DNA of 36,693 nucleotides from Thermoprotei archaeon (GCA_021162845.1 JAGGXX010000042.1:1-36693); one strand, 5' to 3'. Counted from the stretch's first letter, positions 10,501 to 18,489 are shown. The notes: generated by a model not told the origin, from the sequence alone. Numbers and translations are program-made.

Positions 10501-12072
10501 ACAGCTCCCTATGAGCCGAGTTACGAACACATCTTAGTTAAAAGCGGCTATGCTATACCGAGTTATGGTGGCTACATATCACCCCAAACGATCCTCGCCC
10601 TACAAGCAATAGTGGGCGAGAACTTCACCGTGAATCCACGTATCTGGTATTACCCTCAATCAGTGCCACCCACAGGCGTATATGCTCCCATTAGTTCCGC
10701 AGGAGGAAACAAAAGCATAGACATAGTAACAGCCATAGGATTAACATCCAGTGAGACGAAGCTTCTCCAGGCTAAGGGATTCCTAGTTATAGGACGTCCC
10801 TTTTCCTCTGAAGACGTAACCGCCGTGATATTGCCTTTAAGTGTTGCCAAATACCTAAACGTCAGCGTTGGGGATATAGTATATTTCCTTGATCTAAAGT
10901 TACATGTAGTCGGTATCGTACACGATGCTCTCTTAGAGAAATACCTCGATGCTGATGGATTTACCATGACTCCTGTTGATCCGATAATGGATGCTTCCAT
11001 AAATAGGGGTGTTACTCCTCCGCCTCAGCAATTCATACCTAAGCCTGTAAGTTGGTCACGATGTGTAATATTACCCACGAGGCTTGCAAGGCTTATGGGT
11101 GGTTACATAGCATCAGTTAGCATACTTCCCAACACTAACATGAGCTTTGAAGATGTAGAGGAAAAGGCTAAAGAAGTCAGCGAATATCTACAGCTCAGTA
11201 TAAGTTTAGGATGGCAAGGTAGAAGTTATTCCGCAACGACCGTTAGGAGCTACGTAGCCTTAGGTTGGGAACAGCTATTAATAGTACTACTCATTTCATC
11301 CATAAATCTCATGAGTACCATAATCGGAAGCGTCCAAGAAAGGCTGAGGGATGTAGATACCATGGCAGTTCTAGGTCTCTCGCCATTAGGAGTATCTCTA
11401 ATGTTCATAGTCGAAACGGTCGTTTATGCCATTCCCTGTGCATGTCTTGGCTATTTCTTAGGCGTTCTGCTTAATAGGGTCTTCCTTGGTACGGGCATAC
11501 TGCCTTCTACCTTTGTCATGAACGCTACTTCTACTTCGGTTTTGATAACTCTAACGATATTGATAACCGCTGTTGTATTATCTGCCGTATACCCAGCATT
11601 TGCGATAGCCGGAAAGAGAGTCACTCCTTCATTAAGAAGGAGATGGGAAATACCCACAAGGCCTAAGGGAGATTTATGGGAGATACCGCTAATGGTTCGC
11701 TTAACGAGGGTCGAGGAACTCATAGGCCTATTATACTTCATCAAGGAATACTATGAGGGTGCTGGTGCGATTCATAAAAGCTACGTAGTGAAGTCAGTGA
11801 GTAATGTCGATTTGAGGAATCTCTCATTATACTTACGCGTCCACCTCATGCCCTTAGAGCTTGGTATAATACAAGATGTAGTGATCTCCGGAAGAATTAT
11901 GAAAGGAGGTGCTAATATAAGCGTAACCTTAAAGCGTATATCCGGCTCTAAAGATATATGGTTTAGAAGAAATTATATGTTCATTGATGTACTGAGAAAA
12001 CAAATACTACTCTGGAGAACTCTATCACCTGATGAGCAGAAGAAGTACATTATGAAGGCTGAAAGTACATGA
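7570..12072 (+). CDS. Secreted M28-like (PA domain) ectodomain fused to an FtsX/MacB-type permease
   Basis: This 1500-residue protein starts at TTG 7570, with GGAGG at 7554-7558. A hydrophobic signal or anchor lies near residues 14-36. A PA-like domain follows (about 145-235), then a fold resembling an M28 aminopeptidase (about 240-480). The usual metal-binding residues are altered: the AHYDS position reads AARLDS, the acidic bridging position lies in PSAHEA, and the catalytic Glu-Glu position reads SGHWQ. It is therefore probably not a standard zinc peptidase. A carboxypeptidase-regulatory or Ig-like domain lies near 505-620. Three membrane spans follow near 820-905, and then an FtsX-like core starts at VENMRRRRLRTT (about 938), with an extracytoplasmic insert and C-terminal spans near 1235-1255, 1275-1295 and 1322-1345. 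No ABC ATPase gene is in the window, although FtsX/MacB permeases normally need one. The domain assignments come from pattern recognition. I infer a role in binding or processing an extracellular peptide or glycopeptide. Confidence 0.75.
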   Translation: MLTSSYIIIRYDNIKICLLLICLLTLITFVIPISPVISSKSMKSTSAKDILSTLEEELNITNIKDHVYFLSNLGSRVTGYKGFFSAVNYVISVLEKYGISYRIHTYEVVMPIDHGTFIEVNNKQFEAYALWPNYVNPCPTPPEGISGRLIYVGRGDLEDFDGKEVEGSIILMDFNSGDNWLNAARLGAKAVIFIEPSKTNFFEARKKFLNTPIYFPRIYVKQDVGFKLKQLAVNGTIITIKSHVRFEKVEAQNVIGFIKGTEGGLGSILIAARLDSFSVVPRISPSAHEAITSSLLLELARLLSKSPPKRDVYLLFLSGHWQAMAGVREFVEDFFFNKTTFNELKPSLFINLADFSPEAPAISLQITSDYAAIVPRQILIAPLQTIIHQILSEEALNDYLIRSVGRSTNEYVYEHLLTSLWGSEQQPFLLESEIMVALGCPAFSIMSALSYKSWWWTPTDDISSIDFKKLKPQLMIASYIVLSFTNGDYPLDICQPHRFTIHGPDEYSGFITLKGQVLCFDVNSSWYVSVPNAIVSVYVASNTFPFSRILALSDHNGKFTIHGIMPTPALAAETGRVYKIEAWVVNETTGVVEYAPDLGIYGESVVPSTFSTIEHPKIVSVVVMKCVPITVFDMLDTSRLRLPVMPDPAIPYRYWLNELPQLLPYDFNSKSQLLIYGSYFTGYEPVAMVFVPKNSRITISLVPPPQARTRWPFILFINATRENPEGDGILANKPITIYLSPYKAAWDLYYLSESRYESLAKFAVRSITAEKWLVMVKRRLDNALNAYKLRRYSVCYSESLAALALVQRLYSIEVMPLIEDSANSALFLFALFIVASLILERLFFHVEIGKFRLITTGLITAFMIFIFYLLHPALHVMQNSLMGLIGVIMVLLLIVTFSILGSRTEQLIRRIALETLGRHEVRSMQLELVTSVSPSLAVENMRRRRLRTTLVFLTVLVTMTGLVSLTSTSMYTISRLNTAPYEPSYEHILVKSGYAIPSYGGYISPQTILALQAIVGENFTVNPRIWYYPQSVPPTGVYAPISSAGGNKSIDIVTAIGLTSSETKLLQAKGFLVIGRPFSSEDVTAVILPLSVAKYLNVSVGDIVYFLDLKLHVVGIVHDALLEKYLDADGFTMTPVDPIMDASINRGVTPPPQQFIPKPVSWSRCVILPTRLARLMGGYIASVSILPNTNMSFEDVEEKAKEVSEYLQLSISLGWQGRSYSATTVRSYVALGWEQLLIVLLISSINLMSTIIGSVQERLRDVDTMAVLGLSPLGVSLMFIVETVVYAIPCACLGYFLGVLLNRVFLGTGILPSTFVMNATSTSVLITLTILITAVVLSAVYPAFAIAGKRVTPSLRRRWEIPTRPKGDLWEIPLMVRLTRVEELIGLLYFIKEYYEGAGAIHKSYVVKSVSNVDLRNLSLYLRVHLMPLELGIIQDVVISGRIMKGGANISVTLKRISGSKDIWFRRNYMFIDVLRKQILLWRTLSPDEQKKYIMKAEST

Positions 12073-12190
12073 AAAATACCTAAAATTTAGCGTTATTTAT
12101 TAGTTTATCTTAAGAGTATTACAATTAATACTTAGAGAGGATTAGCTATAACTCTTTAAAATTTACTCTGTTCAACACCTTTTCTTACTC

Positions 12191-14671
12191 TCAGCTGTAA
12201 ATTGATGTTACGGTGAGGTTGCGCCTTAGTCTCCTCGCAGTAGTTGGCTCCTTGGTCTCTACTATGATTTCCTTGACTACGTCGGGCGTTAAGTCGAAGT
12301 AGTTATCGCTATACTTAGCCTCCCCTTCCTTAAGCCCGAGCTTTACCGCCTTAGCGTACTTATCCGTTCTCACCCTTACCAGGAACTTACGCCCCTCGGA
12401 ATCCACTTGCTCGACCTCTATCCTGATGTTGGGCCTTGGTAGTTTCAAGTGCTTTGGCTCCTCTAGGAAGAGGATGTTTTCGGAGACCACCCTATTGTTA
12501 ACGATAAGGCGTGCTAGCACGTATTGCGTGGAGGTATCCGATATCGGTAAATTGCTCAGGCTTCTATCGATAACCCTTAATGAGCTATTAGCTGGTATAT
12601 TAATGCTCATTTCCTCTTTATGGAGGATCTCTCCATCTACGCTCTGTACTAGGAATTCGAGCTTGCCCTTTTTCTCCTCCAGTTCATCGTTCACTACATA
12701 GACAGCTATGCCATCGCCCTCTCTAACTAGCGAGACTAAGAGGGGGCTGAAGGCCCTCTTAACGAAGTAATATGCGGCCTTAGGCCTGAGGTAGTAGTCT
12801 ATCAGACTCCAGCTTATCACGGGCCAGCAGTCGTTTATCTGCCATATGAGGCAACCGCTAGTCCTGAACTTCCTCCGTCTCCAATGCTCTATTCCCGTCT
12901 TAAGGGCTTCTCCCTGATTGACCTGCGCTAGATGTACGAATTCCCCGAATTCGCACGTGACCCTATAATGCGCGGCTAAGAACCTGAAGAGGCGTTCAGT
13001 CCCCTCTACCATCTTATTATGGTGCTCCATGACCTTGCTCTGGGGCCAGCGGTCTTCGGGAGCAGTAAAGGCCTCTATGGTCCTCATATCGGGTGGGCCT
13101 TGGAAGCCGAACTCACTGATGAACCTCCCAGTATCGTTGAGGTACTCCTTATAATCGCGCCAAAAGCTCCATACGTTCCAGCTGTGCCTATCACCTTCAT
13201 GCGGTGAGTTGGGGTCATCCCCTCCGTATGGGCTTGATGGCCAGTACGGCCTCGTCGGATCTAAACGGGCGCATATGTCGGGTATTATCCTGTGGGATAG
13301 TATCCTACCGCGTGGGCCCCACCAACCGCCCTTAGCGCCCCATTCGTTTTCGTTATCGCCACACCATAGGATGATCGACGGGTGGTTGCGGAGTCGCTTT
13401 ACGACCTCTTTGACCTCCCTCTTCACATTCTCTATGAACCATCCCTCCTCTGGGTATTCCCCACATGCGAACATGAAGTCATGCCATATCATTATGCCCT
13501 TCTCATCGCAGAGGTCATAGAATATGTCGTCCTCGTAGATGCCTCCACCCCAAATCCTGAGCATATTCATATTCGCTTCTATGGCCATGTTAAGGAGGGC
13601 TTCGTATCTTTCCTTGGTAACGCGCGGGAGGAAGCTATCCGCGGGTATCCAGTTGGCCCCCTTACAGAAGATCGGCACACCGTTTATCTTAAATATGAAG
13701 GACTTACCCTCCTCGTCGGGCTCCTGTACGAGCTCCACGCTACGTATCCCGATACGAGTGCTCTTCTCGTCGAGTAATTCTCCCTCTCCCTCAAGCCTGA
13801 CATTGAACTGATATAGGTTTTGAGGTCCATAGCCATGAGGCCACCAGAGCTTTGGTCTGAGCACCTTGATGTCCGTCCTTATCTCGTTGCATCCAGGCTC
13901 AAGCCTCAGCTGAACGCTCTTCTCATATCTCTCCTCGCCATAGCTCAGCTCGAAGGTTACTTTTGCGCTAATCTCCTTAACTGCGTAGATCTCTGCCTCG
14001 ACCTGCACATTCGCGCTCTCCTCACTGACGCTTAATGGTAACGCCGCTATATGACCCAGCCTAGCTGTGTTGTATGCTATGAGCTTAACGCTACGCCATA
14101 TGCCTGACGTAGGTAGCCTAGGCCCCCAATCCCAGCCGAAGGAGTACTGGGCTTTTCTGCCGTAAACCCTAGGAGGGTAAAAGGCAGCGCGCATTTTCCC
14201 CTTTTTCGCTTCTATCTCCTCTAGGGTCTTAGTTGGCGAAGCGAATTTCACCACTAGCACGTTCCTACCAGGCTTCACGAGTTTCTTAACGTCGAATACC
14301 CATGGTATGAACATGTTATCCGTCTCTCCAACCTTAACTCCATTAAGCCATATGGTGGCAAATGTGTCTAGGCCCATGAAGTGTATCTCTACTGCATCCA
14401 TGTTCACTAAGTCCTCTGGCAGATCGAACTCCCTCCTATACCACCACTCCATCTCCTCGACCCATCTAACCTCCTCCTCATTAAGGCCGTAAAATGGATC
14501 TGGGATCAAGCCGTTCTCTAGGAGATCCAGGTGTACTACGCCTGGGACCTTGGCTTTAATCCATCCATCGACCTTATAATCTGCGGTATACGCCCCTTCC
14601 TCTTCTCCCTTACCAGGCTTAAAACCGCGCAAAAGCCACACGCCATCGAGGGAGATTATCTTCAATACCAC
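12191..14671 (-). CDS. Glycoside hydrolase family 2 beta-mannosidase
   Basis: This 826-residue protein has the complete architecture of GH2 beta-mannosidases: a jelly-roll sugar-binding domain (about 1-200), an immunoglobulin-like domain (about 205-310), a TIM-barrel catalytic domain (about 320-660) and C-terminal beta domains. The acid/base is expected at Glu441 in WCGDNENEWG and the nucleophile at Glu520 in FISEFGFQGPP. Other hallmarks are LRIWGGGIYEDDIFYDLCDE and GKMRAAFYPPRVYGRKAQYS. It would release terminal beta-linked mannose from oligosaccharides or glycoproteins. No signal peptide is evident, so it should act in the cytoplasm on imported sugars. The start is GTG 14671. It lies 76 bases downstream of a sulfatase-fold gene on the same strand, which suggests a shared transcript and a decorated mannose-containing substrate. 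Beta-mannosidase is the best assignment, though other GH2 specificities cannot be excluded. Confidence 0.9.
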   Translation of the reverse strand: MVLKIISLDGVWLLRGFKPGKGEEEGAYTADYKVDGWIKAKVPGVVHLDLLENGLIPDPFYGLNEEEVRWVEEMEWWYRREFDLPEDLVNMDAVEIHFMGLDTFATIWLNGVKVGETDNMFIPWVFDVKKLVKPGRNVLVVKFASPTKTLEEIEAKKGKMRAAFYPPRVYGRKAQYSFGWDWGPRLPTSGIWRSVKLIAYNTARLGHIAALPLSVSEESANVQVEAEIYAVKEISAKVTFELSYGEERYEKSVQLRLEPGCNEIRTDIKVLRPKLWWPHGYGPQNLYQFNVRLEGEGELLDEKSTRIGIRSVELVQEPDEEGKSFIFKINGVPIFCKGANWIPADSFLPRVTKERYEALLNMAIEANMNMLRIWGGGIYEDDIFYDLCDEKGIMIWHDFMFACGEYPEEGWFIENVKREVKEVVKRLRNHPSIILWCGDNENEWGAKGGWWGPRGRILSHRIIPDICARLDPTRPYWPSSPYGGDDPNSPHEGDRHSWNVWSFWRDYKEYLNDTGRFISEFGFQGPPDMRTIEAFTAPEDRWPQSKVMEHHNKMVEGTERLFRFLAAHYRVTCEFGEFVHLAQVNQGEALKTGIEHWRRRKFRTSGCLIWQINDCWPVISWSLIDYYLRPKAAYYFVKRAFSPLLVSLVREGDGIAVYVVNDELEEKKGKLEFLVQSVDGEILHKEEMSINIPANSSLRVIDRSLSNLPISDTSTQYVLARLIVNNRVVSENILFLEEPKHLKLPRPNIRIEVEQVDSEGRKFLVRVRTDKYAKAVKLGLKEGEAKYSDNYFDLTPDVVKEIIVETKEPTTARRLRRNLTVTSIYS

Positions 14672-14747
14672 TCCTTACCCCTCGTAATAATATCATCCTT
14701 TTCAATAAATAGAGGTTTTATGAAAAACGTTAAAATGGGCTTTAGCG

Positions 14748-16220
14748 CTAGATCCTTTTACATCGCAGCCAGGGCTTTATTATCTCCTCTCTAGCCCCGA
14801 GTTCCCTGAGGAACGAGATGAACTTAGCGTGTAGATCTCGGGCTACGTCTAGATGCTCATCTATGACGTTCTTCTCCTGATGTGGATCCTCCTTAAGGTT
14901 GTATAGCTCCGTGTCTATCCTTCCAAACGGCCTCAGTAGCCTAGGCTCTCCATCAACTATCATCGTATAGACCTTTTCCTCAAGCTCTTTAGGCCCTTCT
15001 TCGGAAGCTAATATCAAGCTCCATTCCTTGGTCGTGATGGTGATCCTAAGTCCAGCTCTAGCGCCATGTATTAACGATGGCGTTGAGACTGCGAAGTCTC
15101 TCCAAGCTTCCACTTCCTTCCTCACTAAAGGCATGAGGGATCTGCCCTGTAATAGATCGTATCCCTTGACCTCAGCTAGGTCGAGTATCGTCGCCGTTAT
15201 ATCTGGTGTTTGCACTAATTCGCCAATGCTACCCTTCCCTATATCGAGCTTATCAGCGAAGCGTATGATGAGCGGTATGTGTGCTACCTCCTCATATAAG
15301 GGCGCTAGTCCATGGTATTCGCCCATTATTATCGACTTCCCCACTAGGCCATGTTCGCCTAGATAAAAGCCGTGATCGCTCGTGAAGATTATGGTCGTAT
15401 TCTCATAAAGTCCTAGTTCCTCTATCTTCCCTATCAGTTTACCTATCCACTTGTCAACTAGGGTAGCCTCGCCCGCATACATCGCTCTTATATGCTCTAG
15501 CTCAGCTTTAGAGAGGTAATCGCATGGGCCGTAAGCTGGATACGTGACCTCTTCGCCCTCGTAACCTGGATCGTACATGTCGATGTACCACCTAGGCGGA
15601 TCCCATGGCTCATGCGGGTCAAAGAAGTCTACATAGAGGAAGAACTTCCTCTTATAGTTCCTCTCAAGCCATCTCATGGCCTCCGTAGCTGTCTTAGCCG
15701 GTATCCAGTCCTCCTCGAATTGCCTAAGCGCGTTATTGCGCATGTGTTGCACCGTAGTCTCTACGTTCCTGAGCTTCTGGGGACTACAAGGGAGCTTTAC
15801 CTCGATTGGATCGGTCCTATATCTATCGTTTTCCTGTCCCCTTATCCACACCCACCCGTCGAAGTCCCTGTCAAAGTGATACCCGTTCTTAAGGATGTGC
15901 GGCGTATCCGCTATTAACATGCTCGTATACCCGGCTTTCCTAAGCAGTTGCGGTAATACAGTCCAATCCCTCGGCAGGGGGGACCAGTCGTAATAGGTGA
16001 ACGTATAGCGCCCAGTGAGGAGATCGGCCCTATTGGGCACCGTAGGGAAGGACGCATGGTATGCCTTATTAAAGACGACGGATTCCTCGGCGAATTTATC
16101 TAAGTTAGGCGTCTTGGCATAGACCCCCTCCTTGACCTTGAAACGCCTATTGAGCAGATCCCATCGAAAGGTATCGGAAACTATGAGGACTATATTATGC
16201 GTATCGTTCACCGTCGTCAC
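14748..16220 (-). CDS. Sulfatase-fold hydrolase with Thr at the nucleophile position
   Basis: This 490-residue member of the alkaline phosphatase superfamily shows the sulfatase-type metal site: IVLIVSDTFRWDLL (D16), the loop SFPTVPNRADLLTGRYT, FFDPHEPWDPP near residue 206, and FTSDHGFYLGEHG near 280. At the position of the formylglycine precursor (C/S-x-P-x-R) there is Thr60 in T-V-P-N-R. True sulfatases use Cys or Ser, whereas Thr is the nucleophile in several phosphodiesterases and phosphotransferases of the superfamily. The substrate might therefore be a phosphoester. It is a close paralogue of the interrupted gene at 551-2014, sharing HEPWDPP and the stretch around AGEATLVDKW. No signal peptide is visible. 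It is probably co-transcribed with the beta-mannosidase downstream. The start is GTG 16220, and a TATA-like TTGTTTTATTCTG lies about 25-40 bases upstream. Confidence 0.85.
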   Translation of the reverse strand: MTTVNDTHNIVLIVSDTFRWDLLNRRFKVKEGVYAKTPNLDKFAEESVVFNKAYHASFPTVPNRADLLTGRYTFTYYDWSPLPRDWTVLPQLLRKAGYTSMLIADTPHILKNGYHFDRDFDGWVWIRGQENDRYRTDPIEVKLPCSPQKLRNVETTVQHMRNNALRQFEEDWIPAKTATEAMRWLERNYKRKFFLYVDFFDPHEPWDPPRWYIDMYDPGYEGEEVTYPAYGPCDYLSKAELEHIRAMYAGEATLVDKWIGKLIGKIEELGLYENTTIIFTSDHGFYLGEHGLVGKSIIMGEYHGLAPLYEEVAHIPLIIRFADKLDIGKGSIGELVQTPDITATILDLAEVKGYDLLQGRSLMPLVRKEVEAWRDFAVSTPSLIHGARAGLRITITTKEWSLILASEEGPKELEEKVYTMIVDGEPRLLRPFGRIDTELYNLKEDPHQEKNVIDEHLDVARDLHAKFISFLRELGAREEIIKPWLRCKRI

Positions 16221-16405
16221 CTTGGAGAGATTTATGATTCAGCACAGAATAAAACAATTGCCCCCTCAGGAGATCCTCGCCTCCAAGGAGGTCGTAATCG
16301 TCAGTTCGCCCTCCTCTAAAGCTCAGACCAGGGGACGGCTCTAGCTCATGAATATCTAAAGTTAAGTACAACGAGCGCGGTAAATATCGAGAGGAGGTCC
16401 GTCAT
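16221..16405. promoter_or_regulatory. Divergent promoter region of the sulfatase-fold and isomerase-like genes
   Basis: For the minus strand, a TATA-like GTTTTATTCTG lies at about 16247-16258, giving an almost leaderless transcript for the gene starting at 16220. For the plus strand, AGGAGGT at 16393-16399 is a strong ribosome-binding site for ATG 16406, and an AT-rich AATATCTAAAGTTAAGTA at about 16351-16368 may be its TATA region. A dyad, CCTCC-AA-GGAGG at 16280-16291, lies between them and could be an operator. Confidence 0.4.
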
Positions 16406-17224
16406 ATGAAGCTAGGCGTATCAACGTACTCGTATTGGCACTTCAAAGGGGAGAAGGTCCCTATAGAGTATGTAATACAGGAAGCGTGGAAGCTGGGTCT
16501 AGATGGTGTGGAGATATTGCACGTTCAGATGAAATCGGAGGATCGCGACTACGTCAATAGCCTTAAGAGGCTAGCGCTCTCCCACGGCCTAGATATATAT
16601 TGTTTGGCGATACACCAGGATTTCGTTAAGCCATCAAGGGAGGAGAGGCTTAAGGAGGTCAATCATACGATAAGGTGCATCGAGCTGGCCTATAGGTTGG
16701 GGTCCCCCGCCATAAGGCTGAACTCCGGGAGATGGGGTACCATAAGGAGTTTCGATGAGTTAATGGCCAATAGGGGGATTGAGCCGCCACTACCCGGCTA
16801 TACCGAGGAAGACGCATTTAAATGGGTCATAGAATGCATAAAGCTATGTCTCCCAAAGGCGGAGGAGTGCGGGGTCATCATGGCCCTAGAGAACCATTGG
16901 GGCTTGACCACAAAGGCGGATAACGTCATAAGGATAGTCGAGGAGGTCGGTTCGGAGTACCTCAAGGTTCTGATGGACACTGGGAACTTCATCGATAACA
17001 CATATGAGGAGCTCAGGAAGATAGCGCCGTATACGATCTTAGTTCACGCGAAGACGTATTTCGGAGGCGGTGAATGGTATACGCTGGACATAGATTACGA
17101 TAAGGTGTTCGAGATACTAAAAGAGGTCGGCTATAAGGGGTACATATCCATAGAATATGAGGGAAAGGAGAAGCCTGAGATCGGCGTTCGTAAGACGGTG
17201 GACTTATTGAGGAAGTACGTATGA
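16406..17224 (+). CDS. Sugar phosphate isomerase/epimerase family TIM-barrel protein
   Basis: This 272-residue protein belongs to the xylose-isomerase-like TIM barrel superfamily (AP_endonuc_2). Four metal ligands are visible at the expected strands: Glu162 (MALENHWG), Asp191 (MDTGNF), His214 (LVHAK) and Glu250 (ISIEYEG). Members isomerise or epimerise sugars, or act on 3-keto-sugars and inosose, so the exact reaction cannot be assigned. The neighbourhood of a beta-mannosidase and a sulfatase-fold enzyme suggests catabolism of released sugars. It is divergent from the sulfatase-fold gene and convergent with a second TIM-barrel protein ending at 17402. The start ATG 16406 is supported by AGGAGGT 7 bases upstream. 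Confidence 0.85.
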   Translation: MKLGVSTYSYWHFKGEKVPIEYVIQEAWKLGLDGVEILHVQMKSEDRDYVNSLKRLALSHGLDIYCLAIHQDFVKPSREERLKEVNHTIRCIELAYRLGSPAIRLNSGRWGTIRSFDELMANRGIEPPLPGYTEEDAFKWVIECIKLCLPKAEECGVIMALENHWGLTTKADNVIRIVEEVGSEYLKVLMDTGNFIDNTYEELRKIAPYTILVHAKTYFGGGEWYTLDIDYDKVFEILKEVGYKGYISIEYEGKEKPEIGVRKTVDLLRKYV

Positions 17225-17344
17225 CTCCACTTTTCTATTTACGTTTTTAAATGCGTGACGTTCTGATTTGCTTAAGTCCTCACTAAGAAGTCTACGTTGT
17301 AGCATGATAAAAAGCCTTCTGGGAGCTCACGATAAGTAAGCCTT

Positions 17345-17386
17345 AGGGACGTCGATCATGCGTAAGTGATGATCCCTCAAAAGGGA
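17345..17386. terminator. Two mutually exclusive hairpins between convergent genes
   Basis: TCCCT at 17373-17377 can pair either with AGGGA at 17345-17349 (the longer, imperfect stem that also joins TCATC-like bases) or with AGGGA at 17382-17386 (a tight 4-base loop, CAAA). The site lies in the 177-bp gap between convergent genes, only 16 bases from the end of the minus-strand gene. A terminator or RNA-processing site is the simplest reading. Confidence 0.35.
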
Positions 17387-17401
17387 GTAAGGCGGGATCT
17401 A

Positions 17402-18262
17402 CTATAGCTCCTCGAGTATTTTGCGTAGGTGATCGGCATCCCGCCTTAGTATCTCCTTCCACTCGCGCTTGTCAAAGCGATGAAGCGATTCATCCTCAAT
17501 GGTGGTATCATGATCATAATCGCCTTTCCTAAGCAAGCTCAATACGCGCCTCATATCTATGTCCCCCGCGTAAATGGGTGCTCCGCGAATCCTGCCTATG
17601 CCCAAGCCAAGCCTGGGCTTATCCCTATAGCCCTCCTCTACCTCGAAGTTCTTTATATGCGTATGCTTCACGTGAGGAGCGAATTCCTCTATTATCGCGT
17701 AGACCTCCTCAAGCGGGTACCCATACCAGTAGAAATTCCCTGTATCCAGAGTCAACCCGAACCTCTCAGAGCTAACCTCGTTTATCAGCTCCCGTATGAA
17801 CTCCCTGTTATTACCTATTAACCCATGGTTCTCCATAGCTATGGAGACATCATACTCCTCAACCACCCTGAGGCATTCCCTAATGTATTCAGCGCTCTTG
17901 ATCACATAATCCCTCATGCTCAATCCGCTCACTGGCCTCATGAAGGCGTTTATCCTAACCACCTTACAGTTTAGGTCGGGGCAGACCTCACAGGCTTTAC
18001 ATATATATTCGATCTCCTTTCGAACATCCCTGGCCCCGAAGTCGTTCTCCACCAATATGGCGCAAACGCCTATGCCCCTTGAGGAGAGCTCCTCCAAGAG
18101 CTTCTTGCGGGATGCGCCCGTGGAGACGGAGCCGAACATCGTACCCAATTCCCTCGTGACGTGAAGCTCTATGCTCTTAATCCCGAGGAATTCTAGGGCT
18201 TTAAAGGGTTCTTCAAACCCAAGCTCCTTACCCAGGAAGACGTCCCTTATCGCGAGGAACAT
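17402..18262 (-). CDS. Sugar phosphate isomerase/epimerase family TIM-barrel protein
   Basis: This 286-residue xylose-isomerase-like TIM barrel has its four metal ligands in place: Glu144 (IAMENHG), Asp173 (TLDTGNF), His202 (KHTHIKN) and Glu256 (TTIEDES). It is only distantly like the protein at 16406, so the two probably act on different substrates rather than being recent duplicates. A cluster of Cys residues at 90, 91, 94 and 99 (KACEVCPDLNC) is unusual for the family and could bind metal or form disulfides, which are common in hyperthermophile proteins. The start is ATG 18262. A strong TATA element about 30-45 bases upstream implies that it is transcribed by itself and almost leaderless. 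Confidence 0.83.
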   Translation of the reverse strand: MFLAIRDVFLGKELGFEEPFKALEFLGIKSIELHVTRELGTMFGSVSTGASRKKLLEELSSRGIGVCAILVENDFGARDVRKEIEYICKACEVCPDLNCKVVRINAFMRPVSGLSMRDYVIKSAEYIRECLRVVEEYDVSIAMENHGLIGNNREFIRELINEVSSERFGLTLDTGNFYWYGYPLEEVYAIIEEFAPHVKHTHIKNFEVEEGYRDKPRLGLGIGRIRGAPIYAGDIDMRRVLSLLRKGDYDHDTTIEDESLHRFDKREWKEILRRDADHLRKILEEL

Positions 18263-18290
18263 ATATCGAGCACCATCCTCTTCTATTCCG

Positions 18291-18310
18291 TATCTATATT
18301 TATATTGAAG
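18291..18310 (-). promoter_or_regulatory. TATA-type promoter for the isomerase-like gene at 17402-18262
   Basis: Read on the minus strand, this is CTTCAATATAAATATAGATA, an AT-only core typical of archaeal TATA boxes. A transcript starting about 25 bases downstream would begin near 18270-18275, giving a leader of roughly 10 bases. Confidence 0.5.
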
Positions 18311-18423
18311 CCACGAGCGCCTGAAGGATGTTAAGCCCGAGGACTACGCTCTAATGTGGGTGATCACGCTGACCCTTATCATGGCTCGAGAAATCGCCTA
18401 GTTATCCTCATCTCGCCTAATGT

Positions 18424-18446
18424 GATTTTTGTTAAACCCAAAAATC
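18424..18446 (-). terminator. Hairpin with T-rich arm after the GlmU-like gene
   Basis: Perfect 8-bp arms GATTTTTG (18424-18431) and CAAAAATC (18439-18446) enclose a 7-base loop. The element lies 44 bases past the stop of the minus-strand gene that ends at 18490. The five T residues within the arm on either strand would suit an archaeal T-run terminator. Confidence 0.45.
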
Positions 18447-18489
18447 CTAAAGAGATGGTTGAGATGTCCAGCGTATCCTTCAGGGCATT

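Noticed and set aside
10656-11000. Minus-strand open frame inside the 1500-residue gene
   Set aside because: It is antisense to the FtsX ectodomain, has no ribosome-binding site or domain, and its composition mirrors the sense codons.
17366-17372. Box C (GTGATGA) of a C/D-type small RNA
   Set aside because: No CTGA box D or internal C'/D' boxes follow at a suitable distance in the gap, so a C/D RNA is not supported.
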